Of a stretch of 64,000 nucleotides of DNA, positions 35,334-42,827 are shown piece by piece (position 1 is the stretch's first letter; the number at the start of each line of letters is the position of its first letter). The DNA is taken from the NCBI GenBank assembly GCA_903882805.1, contig CAIRYK010000040.1:95514-159513 (forward strand), written 5' to 3'. The position numbers and the translations under genes were made by a program. This stretch comes from an uncultured Bacteroidota bacterium (GTDB taxonomy: Bacteria > Bacteroidota > Bacteroidia > Chitinophagales > Chitinophagaceae). Below the pieces are notes generated by a model. That model had not been told where the DNA came from. It ran no database searches and saw only the letters and a program-made list of their open reading frames with translations.

Positions 35334-35750
35334 TTAATGCAAAAACAAGGTCGAAATATTGCCGTTCTTGTTACAGTTCCAAATTCTAAGTTCCCGCAAC
35401 CACTCATAAACAAGCCTGTTTACATGATTGTATGCACTGGAATATATTACAGCCTCTCTGGTAATAAGATGGTAGGTGAAATGTGGGTCTTTATAAATCA
35501 CCACTTCTGCGCTGTTTTTCCCAGGGTAAATAACAATCTCAACTGAAGGGTTGGCAACCAGTAGTCTTTTAACCTTGCTATAGTGGCTCAAATTAATGAC
35601 TATTTCTTCCTGTGAAGATTCTAATACAATTAAATGAATATCCGCAAAGCCATAGGCTTTGAGATCAATCTTTTCAAGCGGCTTTATCTTTCTTAAATCG
35701 GGTATCAAGTTATTTATTTCCCTGTAGATTAGTTTAGATACATTCGACAT
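35334..35750 (-). CDS. Hypothetical protein of a mobile-element-associated family (DUF1249/DUF6908-like)
   Basis: A 138-residue soluble protein. The order LIPDLRKI, GFADIHLIVLES, INLSHYSKVKR, NPSVEIVIYPGKNSAEVVIYKD and a C-terminal LVYEWLREL resembles a small family found on Bacteroidota mobile elements and distantly related to DUF1249. The family assignment is tentative and the function is unknown. A small inverted repeat CCGTTA/TAACGG (35761-35778) lies just upstream and could be an operator. The 35751-35997 gap contains no recognised gene. Confidence 0.65.
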   Translation of the reverse strand: MSNVSKLIYREINNLIPDLRKIKPLEKIDLKAYGFADIHLIVLESSQEEIVINLSHYSKVKRLLVANPSVEIVIYPGKNSAEVVIYKDPHFTYHLITREAVIYSSAYNHVNRLVYEWLRELRIWNCNKNGNISTLFLH

Positions 35751-35997
35751 TTTTAAAACTCCGTTATGTTAGTAACGGGGCTTGTTTAGGGCTAACTTTA
35801 AAAGTTGAGAATTGTTGACAGGCAAAACAGAAAGTACTCAAGGCCTTGCTTATCGCGGATGTCTGGGCGGTATATGTATTTTAGATCGGTCAATTTGCCG
35901 ATTAAACTTTCTTCAATTTGGGTTTCTTTGGTCATTATATGTAAACAGAAATTATGTGTATTTGAAAATTATCTATCATTATTGTAAAAATAGCAAT

Positions 35998-36240
35998 TTA
36001 TCTTTCTTTTCCCTTATTCTTAGTAATATCCTTTCTTGGTATTTCATTACGGTTTAGGCCTTTCAGCCGCCCCCGTATTTTCTCCATGTCATATTCCTGT
36101 TTGCCTAAGACAAGACCTTTGAAATAGATGTTGTGCTCGTTTTTGTTAGCAACAATAGATTTCACAAGTTCAGGCTCGTGAATTGCCAATAGATAGCCGT
36201 GGTTGAAGCCCTTTAAGTACTGTTGTTCTTGTGTTTCCAT
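35998..36240 (-). CDS. Small hypothetical protein of mobile elements
   Basis: An 80-residue protein, YLKGFNHGYLLAIHEPEL...YFKGLVLGKQEYDMEK. The pattern is seen in small ORFs next to excisionase-like genes on Bacteroidota elements. It begins two bases after the upstream HTH gene stops, so the two are co-transcribed. The basic C-terminus could contact nucleic acid. No function is known. Confidence 0.7.
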   Translation of the reverse strand: METQEQQYLKGFNHGYLLAIHEPELVKSIVANKNEHNIYFKGLVLGKQEYDMEKIRGRLKGLNRNEIPRKDITKNKGKER

Positions 36241-36242
36241 AT

Positions 36243-36512
36243 TTAAAAAGTTTCGTGGGCGTTTTTGTTAAGGTATTCGTGTATGGAGGCGGTATCATAG
36301 AGAATGATCTTTCGCTCCGGCTGAGTGAATCGGATTTTTCCTTCATCCCGTAATTTCTGCAAAGTGGTCTTGCTGGAAATGCGGAGCATTTTCATGGCTT
36401 CTTCGCCAGAAATCCATTTTTCGATTTTAGCTCCACTCTTTTCTTTGATGCGCTCTACAACCCTTTCTATTAAGGTATAAAACGCAATATCTTCAAGGCA
36501 GATGACTTCCAT
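36243..36512 (-). CDS. Excisionase-like helix-turn-helix protein
   Basis: An 89-residue protein with an N-terminal helix and a MerR/excisionase-type winged helix. Its KWISGEEAMKMLRISSKTTLQKLRDEGKIRF segment is followed by a YDTASIHEYL end. This is the standard small DNA-binding protein of Bacteroidota integrative elements. It probably directs excision or transcription. It is the first gene of a two-gene unit near the right attachment site. Confidence 0.85.
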   Translation of the reverse strand: MEVICLEDIAFYTLIERVVERIKEKSGAKIEKWISGEEAMKMLRISSKTTLQKLRDEGKIRFTQPERKIILYDTASIHEYLNKNAHETF

Positions 36513-36626
36513 AGTTTGTATTATTTACAGGGCGGTAAGATATGGATTATGTTTTGTTATTAGTACGGGAAAAATACGGTATTTGCCGATTTTCACTAAT
36601 TATTTTGGAATAGTAGGGTGGGCTAT

Positions 36627-36654
36627 TAAATGTTGTACCTATGTTGTACCAAAT
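36627..36654. repeat. Right arm-type repeat (identical to 32214-32241)
   Basis: The same 28 bases with two TTGTACC words, same orientation, 56 bases from the right attachment site. It is followed directly by the tRNA-Leu terminator brought by the element. Confidence 0.7.
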
Positions 36655-36680
36655 AAAAAAACCGACTCTTTCGAGTCGGT
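36654..36680 (-). terminator. Element-supplied terminator of tRNA-Leu
   Basis: An 8-bp stem ACCGACTC/GAGTCGGT (36661-36668 with 36673-36680) with an A7 run at 36654-36660, giving a U tail on the minus strand just past the tRNA 3' end. It replaces the original terminator now at 32007-32047. Confidence 0.8.
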
Positions 36681-36711
36681 CTAAAACCTTCATAAACCAT
36701 TGGTTTTCAAG

Positions 36712-36797
36712 TGCCCCAGACGGGAATTGAACCCGTACTCGCCTTGCAGCAAACAGGATTTTAAGTCCTGCGCGTCTACCGATTCCGCCACCAGGGC
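36712..36797 (-). tRNA. tRNA-Leu (anticodon TAA)
   Basis: An 86-base class II tRNA. The acceptor is GCCCTGG/CTGGGGC with discriminator A. The anticodon stem CAGGA/TCCTG encloses loop CTTAAAA (anticodon TAA). It has a long variable arm and T-arm ACGGG-TTCAATT-CCCGT. CCA is not encoded. The 3' 55 bases are supplied by the integrated element and the 5' part by the chromosome, so the gene is restored and should be functional. Confidence 0.95.
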
Positions 36798-36834
36798 ATT
36801 TCTTTGCCTTCAATGATTTGAAGGACTTTATCGC

Positions 36835-36870
36835 AAAAAAAAACCATCCAGATATTAACATTCTGGATGG
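36835..36870 (-). terminator. Hairpin between tRNA-Gly and tRNA-Leu
   Basis: A 9-bp stem CCATCCAGA/TCTGGATGG (36844-36852 with 36862-36870) with an A run at 36835-36843. On the minus strand it ends the tRNA-Gly transcript or separates the two tRNAs. Confidence 0.7.
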
Positions 36871-36879
36871 AATCTTTAG

Positions 36880-36952
36880 AGCGGAAGACGAGACTCGAAC
36901 CCGCGACCCCAACCTTGGCAAGGTTGTGCTCTACCAACTGAGCTACTTCCGC
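36880..36952 (-). tRNA. tRNA-Gly (anticodon GCC)
   Basis: 73 bases: acceptor GCGGAAG/CTTCCGC, D-loop with GTTGGTAGAGC, anticodon loop TTGCCAA (GCC), T-arm with GGTTCGAGTC. CCA is not encoded. It lies 82 bases upstream of tRNA-Leu on the same strand. Confidence 0.96.
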
Positions 36953-37175
36953 ATTTGTTTTTAAGAACTATTATTCCGTTTCGAGAGTGCAAATATAGAG
37001 ACGGTTTCCGGAAAAACAAACAAAAAAATGAAGAAAATAAATCACCATGTTTTTAAGGTCTTACAGTAGTAATATTTTATCGTCTAAGTAATTGATATAG
37101 AGTTGTTTATGGGGTTGGTAGTTGTACAAATAACGCCCAAATTTATCTGTTGCCGCCATTGTAAAAACCTATTGT

Positions 37176-37183
37176 TATCTTTG
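37176..37183 (+). promoter_or_regulatory. Candidate -7 promoter element of ccmB
   Basis: TATCTTTG matches TAnnTTTG, only 8 bases before the ATG, which would give a nearly leaderless transcript. A TTG lies 23 bases upstream (37150-37152), a slightly long spacing. Confidence 0.4.
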
Positions 37184-37191
37184 AGGCCGCT

Positions 37192-37848
37192 ATGGCATCC
37201 GCTCCATTTATTTCGCTCATAAAAAAAGACCTCCTAATGGAGTGGCGTCAAAAACATACGTTGTTTGGCGTTGTTTTATATGTTGGGTCTACGGTATTTG
37301 TTATCTATATGATGAGCGGCCAGCCCGAGTCGCGGATATGGAATGCACTGTTCTGGATCACGCAACTTTTTGTAGCTGTTAACTCGGTAGCCAAAAGCTT
37401 TTTGCAAGAGAGTCCATATAGGTTCAGGTACTACTTTACTATTGTCAGGCCGGCAACTTTCTTGCTGGCAAAAATGGTGTACAGCGTTTTGCTCATGTTC
37501 CTGATGAGTCTGGTAAGCCTTGGTCTGTTTTATCTTATGTTGGGTTGGCCATTGGTGCAGGGCGGCTTGTTTTTGGTTATTACGCTTACAGGTAGTCTAA
37601 GTTTATCTGCGGTATTTACTTTCTTATCGGCTATAGCGGCGCGTGCGCAGCAGAACTCGGCCCTTATGGCTATATTAGGTTTCCCTCTTGTAACCCCTGC
37701 ATTAATGATATTGAGTAAGCTGGCGCTCTCTGCGCTCGAGCCAGTATACATGCCTGGCTGGTGGAGCCTTGCTCTGGTACTTGTTGGGCTCGATGTGCTG
37801 GTTATTGTGCTTGGCGTCATATTGTTTCCGTTTCTCTGGCAGGAGTAG
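37192..37848 (+). CDS. ccmB: Haem exporter / cytochrome c maturation permease CcmB
   Basis: A 218-residue protein with six predicted membrane segments and the CcmB N-terminus (LIKKDLLMEWRQKHTLFGVVLY) with an NSVAKSFLQE stretch after helix 2. CcmB is the membrane part of the CcmABCD complex that releases haem for covalent attachment to c-type cytochromes. This fits the haem c proteins CcoO and CcoP encoded at the left of the window. No other ccm gene is adjacent here; the next gene is unrelated. Confidence 0.92.
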   Translation: MASAPFISLIKKDLLMEWRQKHTLFGVVLYVGSTVFVIYMMSGQPESRIWNALFWITQLFVAVNSVAKSFLQESPYRFRYYFTIVRPATFLLAKMVYSVLLMFLMSLVSLGLFYLMLGWPLVQGGLFLVITLTGSLSLSAVFTFLSAIAARAQQNSALMAILGFPLVTPALMILSKLALSALEPVYMPGWWSLALVLVGLDVLVIVLGVILFPFLWQE

Positions 37849-38000
37849 GGTAAGTATTTGTAGTTTTCTCTGTTTTATTGGTTGGTTCACCGTCACACAA
37901 TTGTAGAAAACACCGGTTTGGCGCGGTTGTTGTATTTATTGTTTGTGCCTGAGCAATATATACAGGCAGAATAAAGTAATTTTGATTAATTTGCATCTAT

Positions 38001-38510
38001 ATGAAGTTGATAGTTTTTAAACGATTACTGATTGTTTGTCTTGCGCTTACCAGCGTATTTGAGGCGGGGGCGCGCACTACCAAGCCTAAAGTATATTTCA
38101 AACTGCTGGAGGCATATACGCAGCGCACCGTTGCCGGTCGCGAAGGCGGCATGGCTAATACCGACTACCATTTTGTAATTATCTGGCAGGGCGCCGCCTA
38201 CCCCGAAACTTTTTTCTGGCGTGGCGAAAATGGTTTTCTGCCCTGCAACATTGAGAAAGTGAGCAAAATAACCAAGCGCACTGCCAATTTGCCCAAGGGT
38301 ATGGACTATCAGGTACTGGAGGGAATGGGCGACCAACTGAAAAAAGGCGATACGCTAATTCTTACACCCGTAAAAGGCGGCAAGTTTGCGGTGCCGGCAG
38401 AAGTGCCGGAAAAGGCTAAGAATACGTTGTTTTTCAAAACGGGCACAAGCGGGTGGCTGTCGTACGCAGTTAAGAAAATAGCTAAGAAGCAAGATATTAT
38501 GGCGCCGTAG
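38001..38510 (+). CDS. Exported hypothetical protein
   Basis: A 169-residue protein with a signal peptide (residues about 1-24, ending FEAGARTT). The mature beta-rich domain contains DYHFVIIWQGAAYPETFFWRGE. No family is recognised. It has TAATTTTG (37977-37984) as a possible -7 element and lies 50 bases upstream of a large secreted propeller protein on the same strand. Confidence 0.7.
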   Translation: MKLIVFKRLLIVCLALTSVFEAGARTTKPKVYFKLLEAYTQRTVAGREGGMANTDYHFVIIWQGAAYPETFFWRGENGFLPCNIEKVSKITKRTANLPKGMDYQVLEGMGDQLKKGDTLILTPVKGGKFAVPAEVPEKAKNTLFFKTGTSGWLSYAVKKIAKKQDIMAP

Positions 38511-38560
38511 CGGCGAAAGTAGTGTTTTTGTTTATGTTTTGAATCCTTTATACCTGTTAT

Positions 38561-41179
38561 ATGAAGAAGTTAGTATTTGCGGCATTGGCGGTTGCGTGCT
38601 GCACCGGAGTGAGGGCGCAGTCGTGGTTACCTAAAAATGGTAATGGTCCGGTAAAGTTCAAAGAGGCCGATGCGCTGTACCCCAAAAGTCAGGATACCGA
38701 GCCGGAAGAGTTGCAGCAAAAGGGCGGCGACCGAAAGGAAAAGAAAGAAGGCGCTAATCATCTTTACAACCGCTGGGCGTGGTACTGGAAACAACACCTT
38801 GATAAAGACGGCTACATGGTGCCGCCTGTAAAATCACTGCGGGAGTGGCTTGACTACATGGACAAGGTGAACAGCAACGCTAAGGCTGCGCGCACCACTA
38901 TTTTTCCTGCCAACTGGTTGTTTCAGGGACCATCTACCACCGACGGTGGCTATGCGGGTATTGGCAGGCTCAATGTTGTGGCTTTCGATCCGGTAGACTC
39001 TAACACTATTTATGTGGGTAGCCCTGCCGGAGGTACATGGAAAACAGGCGATGGCGGTCTTTCATGGACAGTATTGTACGAAAACCTGCCAACGCTGGGC
39101 GTTGCTGATATAAAAATAAATCCGCGCAACCGCAACACTGTCATTGTTGCTACAGGCGACGGCGATGCAGGCGATGCCTACAGCAGCGGCATAATTATTT
39201 CGCACGATGGCGGTACTAGCTGGTCTACCACAGGGCTAAGCTGGTTGCCTACCGACTACAACTCGGCGCGTAGCCTGCTCATCAATCCGGTGGATACCAA
39301 TTCCCTGATGGTAGCAACGAATAATGGTATATATAAATCATTCAATAGCGGAGTATCGTGGACCAATGTATCGTCTGGAAACTATAAACAAATATTGTAT
39401 AAGCCCGGCGATACAAGCATAGTTTATGGCAGCATGTATACCGATACCGCAGCGCAAATAATGCGCTCCACCAATGGCGGCCGCACCTGGACGCCAGTAA
39501 CCTCGTTTCGCGAGGCGCAGCGCATAGCCCTGGCGGTTTGTCCTTCAAGTCCGTCTATTGTCAAAGCTTTGGCTTCTGAAAACGGATCGGGGCTGAAGGG
39601 TATTTATGGCTCTACCGATAATGGCGCCACCTTTACCCCCATTTTTACCGACGATACCGACTGCACTAACAACTTGCTGTGCTGGGATCTGGGACTTCCT
39701 ACCACATCTTGCGGCGGTCAGGGCTGGTACGATCTATGTATCGCCATAAATCCTGCAAATGCCAACGAAGTAACTGTGGGCGGCGTTAATACCTATTTCT
39801 CCAACGATGGCGGCCTGTCGTGGGTGATAGCCAACACTTGGTGGGGCGGCCTGCCCGGCGTGGAGACCGTACATGCCGATAAACACTTTTTGGGCTACCA
39901 TCCGCTCACCGGCGCTCTGTTTGAGACTTGCGACGGCGGTGTTTACAAAAACTATGGTCCCGTTACAGAATCATGGATCGACCTTTCGAATGGGTTGGGT
40001 ATTACTGAGTTTTACCGCAACGCCGTGGCCAATGGCGTACCGCACTGTATAGGCGGCGCACAAGATAACGGCACCAAAATGGTAGATGGCGGAACAAGTA
40101 CGGACTTGACCGGAGGCGATGGTATGCAGCCGCTCATCAACTACGGCGACCCTGCTAATATTTTTTATTGCTCTTACCAAAATGGATCAATAGACATGAC
40201 CCGCGATGCCGGAGCCAATTATCACAGCATTACAGCGAGCCTGGGTGAATCGGGCGGATGGGTTACTCCCTATGCATTGCATCCCTCCGATACCGCAACG
40301 CTGCTTTTAGGATACAAAAACATGTATGTTTCGCACGATAACGGAGATAGCTGGACGCCGATGTCGCCGGTTTTCGATTCGGATGCGTATATCGATGTGA
40401 TTGCCATTTCTCCTTCCAATCCGAATTATGTATACACCGTTCATAACGACTACAGCATTTGGAAATCTGTCATCAACTACACTACCAACTTCGGTGTTAC
40501 CTGGGATACCATACATATACCGTTCACAAATTTCATATCTGATCTGGTAGTAAATCCTACTAATGAGAAAAAAATATGGGTAACTGTAAGCGGCTACAGC
40601 GCCACCGACAAAGTGTACCAATACAATTTGGCCACCGACACCTGGATAAACGAGCGTGGCACATTGCCCAACCTACCGGTAAACTGTATTGTAATAGATA
40701 CGTTCTCTAAATCGCGCTACATAGGCACAGACGCAGCGGTATTCTACAGAGATACCACCATGACCGACTGGATGCTTTACAATGCCAATCTGCCGGCAGT
40801 GCATGTTTCTGACCTCAACATCAACTACAATCTTGGCGAGATATGGGCGGCCACCTTTGGCAGAGGAATGTGGAAAAGCGTGAAGGCCGAACAACCGCCA
40901 CCACTGGCAGTTACACAGTTTGCAAACGATGTAATTAACGTTGCGCCCAATCCATCGAATGGAGTGTTTACCATTACAGCAACCGGCACAATGCTTAAAT
41001 CCGGACCAGTGAGCATAAGGATAGTAGCTGCCGATGGCAAAACCATGGTACAGCAAACTGGTGAGTTCGACGCACATAACAGACTGAAAATCAGTGCGCA
41101 ATCGCTGCCATCCGGTTTTTATATCTGCGAGTTATCTAATGCAAAAACAGTATCGCGTACGCGCTTAGTTATTTACTAA
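38561..41179 (+). CDS. Large secreted BNR/Asp-box (sialidase/VPS10-like) propeller with T9SS sorting domain
   Basis: An 872-residue exported protein. The signal peptide ends near VRAQ. It has many Asp-box motifs of the form S-x-D/N-x-G-x-S/T-W: SHDGGTSWS, SFNSGVSWT, STNGGRTWT, STDNGATF, SNDGGLSWV and SHDNGDSWT. These mark two multi-bladed propeller lobes (about 115-790) as in VPS10/xyloglucanase-like proteins. The C-terminal type A sorting domain (about 795-872) has VAPNPSNGVFTI and SGFYICEL. No catalytic residues of a sialidase or glycanase can be assigned. It is probably a surface-exposed binding protein or hydrolase. Confidence 0.9.
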   Translation: MKKLVFAALAVACCTGVRAQSWLPKNGNGPVKFKEADALYPKSQDTEPEELQQKGGDRKEKKEGANHLYNRWAWYWKQHLDKDGYMVPPVKSLREWLDYMDKVNSNAKAARTTIFPANWLFQGPSTTDGGYAGIGRLNVVAFDPVDSNTIYVGSPAGGTWKTGDGGLSWTVLYENLPTLGVADIKINPRNRNTVIVATGDGDAGDAYSSGIIISHDGGTSWSTTGLSWLPTDYNSARSLLINPVDTNSLMVATNNGIYKSFNSGVSWTNVSSGNYKQILYKPGDTSIVYGSMYTDTAAQIMRSTNGGRTWTPVTSFREAQRIALAVCPSSPSIVKALASENGSGLKGIYGSTDNGATFTPIFTDDTDCTNNLLCWDLGLPTTSCGGQGWYDLCIAINPANANEVTVGGVNTYFSNDGGLSWVIANTWWGGLPGVETVHADKHFLGYHPLTGALFETCDGGVYKNYGPVTESWIDLSNGLGITEFYRNAVANGVPHCIGGAQDNGTKMVDGGTSTDLTGGDGMQPLINYGDPANIFYCSYQNGSIDMTRDAGANYHSITASLGESGGWVTPYALHPSDTATLLLGYKNMYVSHDNGDSWTPMSPVFDSDAYIDVIAISPSNPNYVYTVHNDYSIWKSVINYTTNFGVTWDTIHIPFTNFISDLVVNPTNEKKIWVTVSGYSATDKVYQYNLATDTWINERGTLPNLPVNCIVIDTFSKSRYIGTDAAVFYRDTTMTDWMLYNANLPAVHVSDLNINYNLGEIWAATFGRGMWKSVKAEQPPPLAVTQFANDVINVAPNPSNGVFTITATGTMLKSGPVSIRIVAADGKTMVQQTGEFDAHNRLKISAQSLPSGFYICELSNAKTVSRTRLVIY

Positions 41180-41198
41180 AGAACATAATTTACTGTAC

Positions 41199-41238
41199 AA
41201 AGGCAAATGGAGTAGCTAAACATACTCTGTTTGCCTTT
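41199..41238. terminator. Bidirectional terminator between convergent genes
   Basis: A 16-bp stem (41199-41214 with 41223-41238, two G-U pairs) and an 8-base loop, A-rich on the left and T-rich on the right. Confidence 0.8.
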
Positions 41239-41243
41239 ATCAA

Positions 41244-41969
41244 TTACTCAGGTAGCGCAGGTACTTTTCTGTTAGGGTACTGTCGCCAGTTTATTGCTCT
41301 GCCCATTGTGCCGCGCAATCGTTTAAGCTTGGGTTCATTTTCAATATTGGCAAAGTTTGGCTCGTATGCCGATGATGGGTCGATTGATGGTTGTAGATAA
41401 TTGTATGCTTTTAGCGAGTCGGTGATAAACGGCAAGCTATATACCGGCGATAAAAAACGTTTGTTGGCAAACCTCTGCAGTGTAGCCGACTGAAATGGGT
41501 CGGTGGCGAGCGCTACGCTTTTGTATCCAAGATCGTTGGCCAGTAAATAAGAGTAATATACATTTTCTGTGCTGTGGCGCGCTTTTTTCTCTGCAATTAT
41601 ATGCTCTTTAGGCACTCCCAACTGTTGCGCATAGAGCCCCATTACCGTGCCTTCGCAATAACCGGAATATACCGCGCCACCCGAGAAAATAATGTTTTTG
41701 GCATAGCCGTTTTTGTATAAAATATAAGACCAAAGCACACGCGCTTTCATTACGGAATCCCAAGCCCCATTTTTGAACGGTATTCCTGGAACGATTATGG
41801 CGTCGAATGGTTTGAATGTTTTCGCATTATCTAAACGGCGGATAGCAGCTTTTTTCGAGCCGATACAGCCGGCTAGCCCTGCCATTATTGTTATTGCTAT
41901 TAGCGCTATTGCGCAGCCTGATCTGATAGTCAACTCAATGTTTTGTTCAAATATATAATAGCCCACCAA
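41244..41969 (-). CDS. YdcF/DUF218 family protein, lipoprotein or membrane-anchored
   Basis: A 241-residue protein. A hydrophobic segment (about 15-34) ends in GLAGC, a possible lipobox. The DUF218 domain (about 55-225) shows FDAIIVPGIPFKNG, NIIFSGGAVYSG, HSTENVYYSYLLA and VALATDPFQSATL. YdcF-like proteins are implicated in envelope biology (ElyC, SanA) but their reaction is unknown. It converges on the propeller gene and is divergent from the lysozyme gene. Confidence 0.85.
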   Translation of the reverse strand: MVGYYIFEQNIELTIRSGCAIALIAITIMAGLAGCIGSKKAAIRRLDNAKTFKPFDAIIVPGIPFKNGAWDSVMKARVLWSYILYKNGYAKNIIFSGGAVYSGYCEGTVMGLYAQQLGVPKEHIIAEKKARHSTENVYYSYLLANDLGYKSVALATDPFQSATLQRFANKRFLSPVYSLPFITDSLKAYNYLQPSIDPSSAYEPNFANIENEPKLKRLRGTMGRAINWRQYPNRKVPALPE

Positions 41970-42052
41970 TATGTGTAAAATATGGTCATAGAAAACGGGT
42001 ATTGAAAACTTTGTTTTTGTATTTTTATTATCGTAACCACAACCTGATCTCT

Positions 42053-42667
42053 ATGATAATAGACGTATCATCACACAACGGAAAAATAGATTTTGCTAAA
42101 GCAAAAGCAGCGGGAGTAGAAACCGCAATTGTTAGGGCGTCGCTGGGCTATGGCGATAAAGACAATATGCTGGAAACCAATGCCCAAGGTTTCGCCAATG
42201 TAGGCGTAGCTGTAAGTTACTACCACTTTGCCTATCCCGATGCAAAGCGTGGCGGAACCGTAGTGAGCGATGCTGCAACAGAGGCTGAGTATTTTGTAAA
42301 TACAGTAGCGCAGCTACCGCCCTACGTAAGGCTTTGGGTAGACCTTGAAAATTGGGATGCTAAAGGCAAGGATAGTCCCCTGTCTCCGGCCGATTATCAG
42401 CTATGGCTGACCACTTTTTTAGGGAAAATAAAAGAACTTACCGGAAAGGATGCAGGCATATATACCTACAAAAGCTATTTCGATACTCATTTGCCAGCCG
42501 GCCATCCGTTTGGCGACTTTAAGTTGTGGATAGCCAATTATTCGGCCAAGGTAAAACCGCCAATACCCAAAGGTTTTAAAAAATATTATCTCTGGCAATA
42601 CTCCGATTCGGGTTCCGTTGCAGGCATCATCGGAAAAGTTGATTTGAATAAGCTAAACACAGTGTAA
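42053..42667 (+). CDS. Glycoside hydrolase family 25 lysozyme (muramidase)
   Basis: A 204-residue single GH25 domain. IIDVSSHNG at the N-terminus carries Asp4. The catalytic DLE is at 97-99 (LWVDLENWD), and GIYTYKSYF and KYYLWQYSDSG occur later. It cleaves the N-acetylmuramyl-N-acetylglucosamine bond of peptidoglycan. The ATG at 42053 gives a standard domain start; no signal peptide is evident in this form. The longer frame from 42002 adds a hydrophobic MKTLFLYFYY that is not a convincing signal. Confidence 0.9.
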   Translation: MIIDVSSHNGKIDFAKAKAAGVETAIVRASLGYGDKDNMLETNAQGFANVGVAVSYYHFAYPDAKRGGTVVSDAATEAEYFVNTVAQLPPYVRLWVDLENWDAKGKDSPLSPADYQLWLTTFLGKIKELTGKDAGIYTYKSYFDTHLPAGHPFGDFKLWIANYSAKVKPPIPKGFKKYYLWQYSDSGSVAGIIGKVDLNKLNTV

Positions 42668-42827
42668 CTCTTGTTCGTACTTCATCGGATTGTTTGCCTT
42701 ATTACGGCTGTGATTTGGCATTTGTTAAGGCTTGTGTAGAAAAAATGATTGGTTGGCAATATTTATTTTCTGCTTTCGTTAGAGTACCATCCGCAAACAA
42801 TTACACAAACCAATTTAACGCAATAAA

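Larger units (their letters stand above)
32057..36766. mobile_element. Integrative element in tRNA-Leu(TAA), about 4.65 kb, carrying an AbiE system
   Basis: Bounded by the 56-bp direct repeat (32057-32112, 36711-36766). A tyrosine recombinase lies next to the left site and an excisionase-like HTH gene near the right one. Cargo on the minus strand is an AbiEii/AbiEi pair and two small proteins of unknown function. Inside each end is an identical 28-bp repeat. No relaxase, conjugation or capsid genes are present, so transfer would need a helper. Confidence 0.9.

Noticed and set aside
36547..36921. Open frame of 124 codons on the minus strand
   Set aside because: It runs across tRNA-Leu and the 3' part of tRNA-Gly and is explained by them.
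37192..38510. ccmB and the next gene as a full cytochrome c maturation operon
   Set aside because: The second gene is an exported protein with no resemblance to CcmA, CcmC, CcmD or CcmE.
42002..42052. Signal peptide extension of the GH25 lysozyme
   Set aside because: The extra residues contain several charged and polar residues (YRNHN) right before the domain and lack a cleavage site; the ATG at 42053 gives the normal domain start.
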